Notes under the pieces: model-generated
Told to the model about the DNA's origin: nothing
What the model saw: only the letters and a program-made list of their open reading frames with translations
Databases searched by the model: none
Shown here: piece after piece, positions 12,777-15,377 of the stretch
How positions within the stretch are numbered: position 1 is the stretch's first letter
Layout of the letters: each line of letters opens with the position of its first letter
Program-made: the position numbers and the translations under genes
DNA from: Candidatus Woykebacteria bacterium RIFCSPLOWO2_01_FULL_43_14
Lineage (GTDB): Bacteria > Patescibacteriota > Microgenomatia > Woykebacterales > 2-01-FULL-43-14
Direction: 5' to 3'
Assembly: GCA_001816835.1 (NCBI GenBank)
Contig: MHDB01000029.1
Coordinates: 1-15,377 of the forward strand
DNA length: 15,377 nucleotides

Positions 12777-13766
12777 ATGATTGATTTTGTAAAAATAAGT
12801 GTTAGGGCAGGTAATGGTGGCCGGGGCGGACTTTCCTTTGGCCCTTTTCATCGTGGTCATCCTGGGAAACCTGAAGGAGGAGATGGGGGTAAAGGCGGTG
12901 ATGTCTATTTTGTTGCTGATACCAGTAAAACAACTTTGTCTGATTATGCTTTCTTGAAACATTTTGAAGCGGGAAAGGGTATCAGTGGGAATAAGCAAAA
13001 CATGACAGGGGCTGTTGGCAAAGATGTGCATCTCACAGTCCCTGTAGGGACCCTGATACGAGATATGGGTACTGGGGAGACGTATGACCTAGACAGTGTG
13101 GGAAAGACGATTCAAATCGCTCGTGGGGGCTCGGGAGGGCACGGAAATGCTCAGTTTAAGTCCATGAGAGTGGATAAAAGAAGTAGTGAATATTGGGACG
13201 CGGTTCACACCTCTGAAGATGGTCAGGAAGGGGAGCTAAAAGAGCTCGAGTTAGAATTAAAACTTCTTGCCGATGTGGGACTGGTTGGTTTACCAAATGC
13301 AGGCAAGTCCACTTTGCTTTCAGTGCTAACTGCTGCCAAACCTAAGATTGCCAACTACCCCTTTACGACCTTAGAGCCTTACCTTGGGGTAACCGAGTAT
13401 AAAGGCCAACATATGGTGTTGGCCGATATTCCAGGGTTAATTGAAGGCGCTTCTAAAGGCAAAGGCCTGGGCACACAGTTTCTGAAACACATCGAGAGGA
13501 CTAAGATATTAGTCCATGTTATCTCAGCCGAGAATGAGGATTGTCTAAGTGCGTATAAGGCAATCAATCATGAGTTAGAAAATTTCTCAGAGCACTTGGC
13601 GAAGAAGCCCCAAATAGTCGTCCTTAATAAAATCGATATTTTTGATGACTCAGAAATACAAAGTAAAATTAAGCAGTTTAAAAAGAGTAGAGTAAAAGTA
13701 TTACCCATATCTGGGGCAACAAAAGAAGGCCTCGAAGGGCTTAAAAAAGCCATCTTCGAAGCCTAA
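12777..13766 (+). CDS. obg: GTPase Obg (CgtA)
   Basis: Obg is an essential GTPase involved in late assembly of the large ribosomal subunit and stress signalling. The 329-aa protein has the Gly-rich N-terminal Obg domain (about 1-157; AGNGGRGGLSF, GGDGGKGGDVYF, ARGGSGGHGNAQF) and a G domain with G1 GLPNAGKST (171-179), G2 YPFTT (194-198), G3 DIPGLIEG (217-224), G4 NKID (284-287) and G5 SGA (312-314). The variable C-terminal OCT domain found in some relatives is absent, which is a normal family variation. The ATG at 12777 is the first codon of the conserved domain and lacks a ribosome site. It converges on pyrF with a 34-nt gap in which no clear terminator hairpin is seen. Confidence 0.97.
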   Translation: MIDFVKISVRAGNGGRGGLSFGPFHRGHPGKPEGGDGGKGGDVYFVADTSKTTLSDYAFLKHFEAGKGISGNKQNMTGAVGKDVHLTVPVGTLIRDMGTGETYDLDSVGKTIQIARGGSGGHGNAQFKSMRVDKRSSEYWDAVHTSEDGQEGELKELELELKLLADVGLVGLPNAGKSTLLSVLTAAKPKIANYPFTTLEPYLGVTEYKGQHMVLADIPGLIEGASKGKGLGTQFLKHIERTKILVHVISAENEDCLSAYKAINHELENFSEHLAKKPQIVVLNKIDIFDDSEIQSKIKQFKKSRVKVLPISGATKEGLEGLKKAIFEA

Positions 13767-13800
13767 AAGAATAATACCTAAGTATAGATAAAGCCGTTTT

Positions 13801-14565
13801 TTATGCAGACAGTTCCTCGACGAGTTTCTCCACAGCGCCGAGCGGACCGCCAGACTCTTCTTTAGCTTCCGTAATTTGCCTACCTATCACAAGATAGTCA
13901 GCACCGTCTTCAACAGCTTGTCTAGGTGTACCAACCCGCTGTTGATCATGAGCGCTTACTCCAACGGACCTTGTTCCTGGAACTACCAAATATAGGTCTT
14001 TGAGTCTATCCATTGTTCTTAGGCTGGATACTTCTTCTGCCGAACAAATAAGACCCTGCACACCTGCGTCGGCAGCGAATAATGCGAGCTCTAGAACTTC
14101 CGGCGCTGCTGGTTGGCCAAAGACAACATCACAATCATTCTTGGTGAGAGTGGTTAGAACGGTCACCGCTAGAATGTCTGTGGCTCCACGGTTGGCGACC
14201 ACCAACTCCATAGCCAGCTTTCCGGCTGAAGCGTGAACGTTAAGCATCCGAGGCCTAGTCCTAACAATCTGGAGTGCTGCCCCCTTTAAAGTGTTGGGAA
14301 TGTCATGACCTTTCCAATCTCTCCAGAAGTTTCCATCGAGAAGCTGAAAGAGTTTTCGAACTAGGTTCAGATGGTCAACCGCGGCGTCATAGGTATCAGC
14401 CGCAACCAAACCAGTAAGCATTGCCTCACTTAGCTCCATTCCAACTTTGAAGGGTCCGACCCTTCCTTGAAGAAGCTCAACAAGCTGGATTGCTCCCGCT
14501 ATATCGCCCGTATCAAGGGCTACCATGATCCGTCCCCTTGGGTGAGAGAACACGGGTCTTCCCAC
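13801..14565 (-). CDS. pyrF: Orotidine 5'-phosphate decarboxylase
   Basis: PyrF converts orotidine 5'-phosphate to UMP, the last step of de novo pyrimidine synthesis. The 254-aa protein shows all family motifs: MVALDTGD (D18), FKVGMEL (K40), the catalytic D-x-K-x-x-D set in DWKGHD (D83, K85, D88), LAVTVLTTL (132-140), GLICSAEE (171-178), the phosphate-binding VVPGTR (194-199), DQQRVGTP (207-214) and VIGRQIT (226-232). The GTG start at 14565 is supported by AAAGGAG with 10-nt spacing; the later ATG at 14526 would remove the first residues before the conserved core. The upstream fabD on the same strand ends in a terminator, so pyrF probably uses its own promoter. No other pyrimidine genes are in the window. 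Confidence 0.96.
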   Translation of the reverse strand: MGRPVFSHPRGRIMVALDTGDIAGAIQLVELLQGRVGPFKVGMELSEAMLTGLVAADTYDAAVDHLNLVRKLFQLLDGNFWRDWKGHDIPNTLKGAALQIVRTRPRMLNVHASAGKLAMELVVANRGATDILAVTVLTTLTKNDCDVVFGQPAAPEVLELALFAADAGVQGLICSAEEVSSLRTMDRLKDLYLVVPGTRSVGVSAHDQQRVGTPRQAVEDGADYLVIGRQITEAKEESGGPLGAVEKLVEELSA

Positions 14566-14615
14566 TGTCTCTAGTCTCCTTTGTAGTGAACCAATTCCTT
14601 GGTTACTGATATTAA

Positions 14616-14645
14616 ATATTAGTCTAAAACTGTCATGTTTTGCAA
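14616..14645 (-). promoter_or_regulatory. Possible promoter of pyrF
   Basis: On the minus strand TTGCAA (14640-14645), 18 nt, then TAATAT (14616-14621), giving a leader of about 44 nt. An alternative TATACT occurs on the minus strand at 14650-14655, and a TATAAT on the plus strand at 14651-14656, so the exact promoter is uncertain. Confidence 0.35.
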
Positions 14646-14702
14646 TTGAGTATAATGCTGGTCTAAAAGGAATTTTTATATATGTTAGGCATGAAAATAA
14701 GA

Positions 14703-14727
14703 AAGGCTCCTATTAGCTAGGAGCCTT
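14703..14727 (-). terminator. Terminator overlapping the end of fabD
   Basis: AAGGCTCCTA (14703-14712) and TAGGAGCCTT (14718-14727) form a perfect 10-bp stem with a 5-nt loop. On the minus strand TCTTATTTTC follows. The stem includes the last codons and stop codon of fabD. Confidence 0.7.
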
Positions 14728-15377
14728 GGTTAAAAGCTTGGGCTTCTTTCCAGGTTGTAATTGACCTGACCCTGACATTGGGATTGATTGCTCTGATCAT
14801 CGGGCTGAGGATAGGCATGGGACTGATTTCCACAAATTCCCTTGCCCCGTCCTCAATCATATGGTCAATTGTTGTGTGCCATAGTACTGGATGGTTAGTT
14901 TGTTCTAACAAAGCTAGACGAATCTCATGTGGGTCGTTAGTGGGTAGGCTTGTGTGGTTTAAATAGACCTGACCTCGGGTAACGCAAAACCCTGGTTGCA
15001 TAAGAATTTCGCGTAGTTTTTCCACAGCAGGTAACATTAGAGGGGAGTGGAAGGCCCCGGACACTGATCGGGGAATAACCTTAGCCCCCAGCACCCGACA
15101 CCTTTCCCTGACTTTCCGAACACCGACTAAGTCCCCGCTGATAACGGTCTGGGTTGGAGTATTAAAACTGGCAGAGACTACTGTGCAGCCGTACTCTTTA
15201 CTAACTGCGCTGCAAATCGTCATTACCTGTATTGAATCTAAACCAAGAACAGCAGCCATGGTACCTGGTTGTGTGTCACAAGCTTCTTGCATGGCATTGG
15301 CTCGGGCACGCACGAGTTTAAAGAGCGTTTTCAAACCTTCAAGATACCCTCCCGCAGCGAAGACTGCGCTGTACTCA
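14717..15377 (-). CDS. fabD: Malonyl-CoA:ACP transacylase, partial (5' end outside window)
   Basis: FabD loads malonyl groups onto acyl carrier protein for type II fatty-acid synthesis. The reading frame is open to the window edge: the first full codons give EYSAVFAAGG, the segment just after the GHSLG active-site serine, which therefore lies outside. The 219 visible residues carry TMAAVLGL, NTPTQTVISG, the catalytic histidine in SGAFHSPLM, the HPVLWHTTI region and VEISPMP (usually EvGPG), so the C-terminal half is complete. A TTG at 15334 is internal, not the start. The stop codon is inside the terminator stem. FabD is uncommon in many reduced CPR genomes; further fab genes would be expected upstream, beyond the edge. 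Confidence 0.93.
   Translation of the reverse strand, partial: EYSAVFAAGGYLEGLKTLFKLVRARANAMQEACDTQPGTMAAVLGLDSIQVMTICSAVSKEYGCTVVSASFNTPTQTVISGDLVGVRKVRERCRVLGAKVIPRSVSGAFHSPLMLPAVEKLREILMQPGFCVTRGQVYLNHTSLPTNDPHEIRLALLEQTNHPVLWHTTIDHMIEDGAREFVEISPMPILSPMIRAINPNVRVRSITTWKEAQAFNQGS

Noticed and set aside
34..15377. Recoding of UGA as glycine
   Set aside because: All genes are full length under the standard code and no gene needs read-through of TGA; only the absence of TGA stops is kept as an observation.

Overview
This 15.4-kb window looks like a chromosomal segment of a reduced bacterium, most likely a Candidate Phyla Radiation (Patescibacteria) member. That placement is inference: housekeeping genes (radA, a PIN-TRAM protein, rho, obg) are mixed with a four-helix-bundle (S23/IVS-type) protein, a DUF11-repeat surface protein with an LPKAG tail, a LysM/M23 peptidase, short GC-rich palindromes between genes, and many genes whose promoter lies almost on the start codon. 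No rRNA or tRNA gene was recognised.

Layout. 34-928 (minus): two small proteins that look like distant paralogs. 979-3318 (plus): radA, then a membrane PIN-TRAM protein. 3316-3730: a four-helix-bundle gene framed by inverted TAGGTTGTAG repeats. 3731-4693: almost 1 kb without a protein gene. It holds tandem DnaA-box-like sites, a minus-strand small-RNA candidate, and a plus-strand candidate structured RNA of about 450 nt with a near-consensus promoter, a long rod hairpin and a terminator. 4694-7541: two envelope proteins, one coiled-coil with two membrane segments and one anchored, extracellular and Pro/Thr-rich, closed by a strong terminator. 7702-7776: an ORF-less copy of the inverted-repeat element. 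7796-9253: the DUF11 surface protein. 9384-12036: rho and the LysM/M23 peptidase. 12037-12421: a cluster of palindromes ending in a bidirectional terminator. 12422-12703 (minus): a small unknown gene, divergent from obg (12777-13766). 13801-15377 (minus): pyrF, then fabD cut by the window edge.

How it works together. The plus-strand housekeeping genes are mostly single transcription units with TATACT-type -10 boxes 6-20 nt before the start codon, so radA and obg mRNAs are probably leaderless. The envelope genes and the minus-strand genes at 34-928 and pyrF have clear Shine-Dalgarno sites instead. The 14 visible stop codons are seven TAA and seven TAG, with no TGA.

The best candidates for something undescribed are the RNA locus at 4088-4568 and the repeat-framed four-helix-bundle element with its empty relative 4 kb away.
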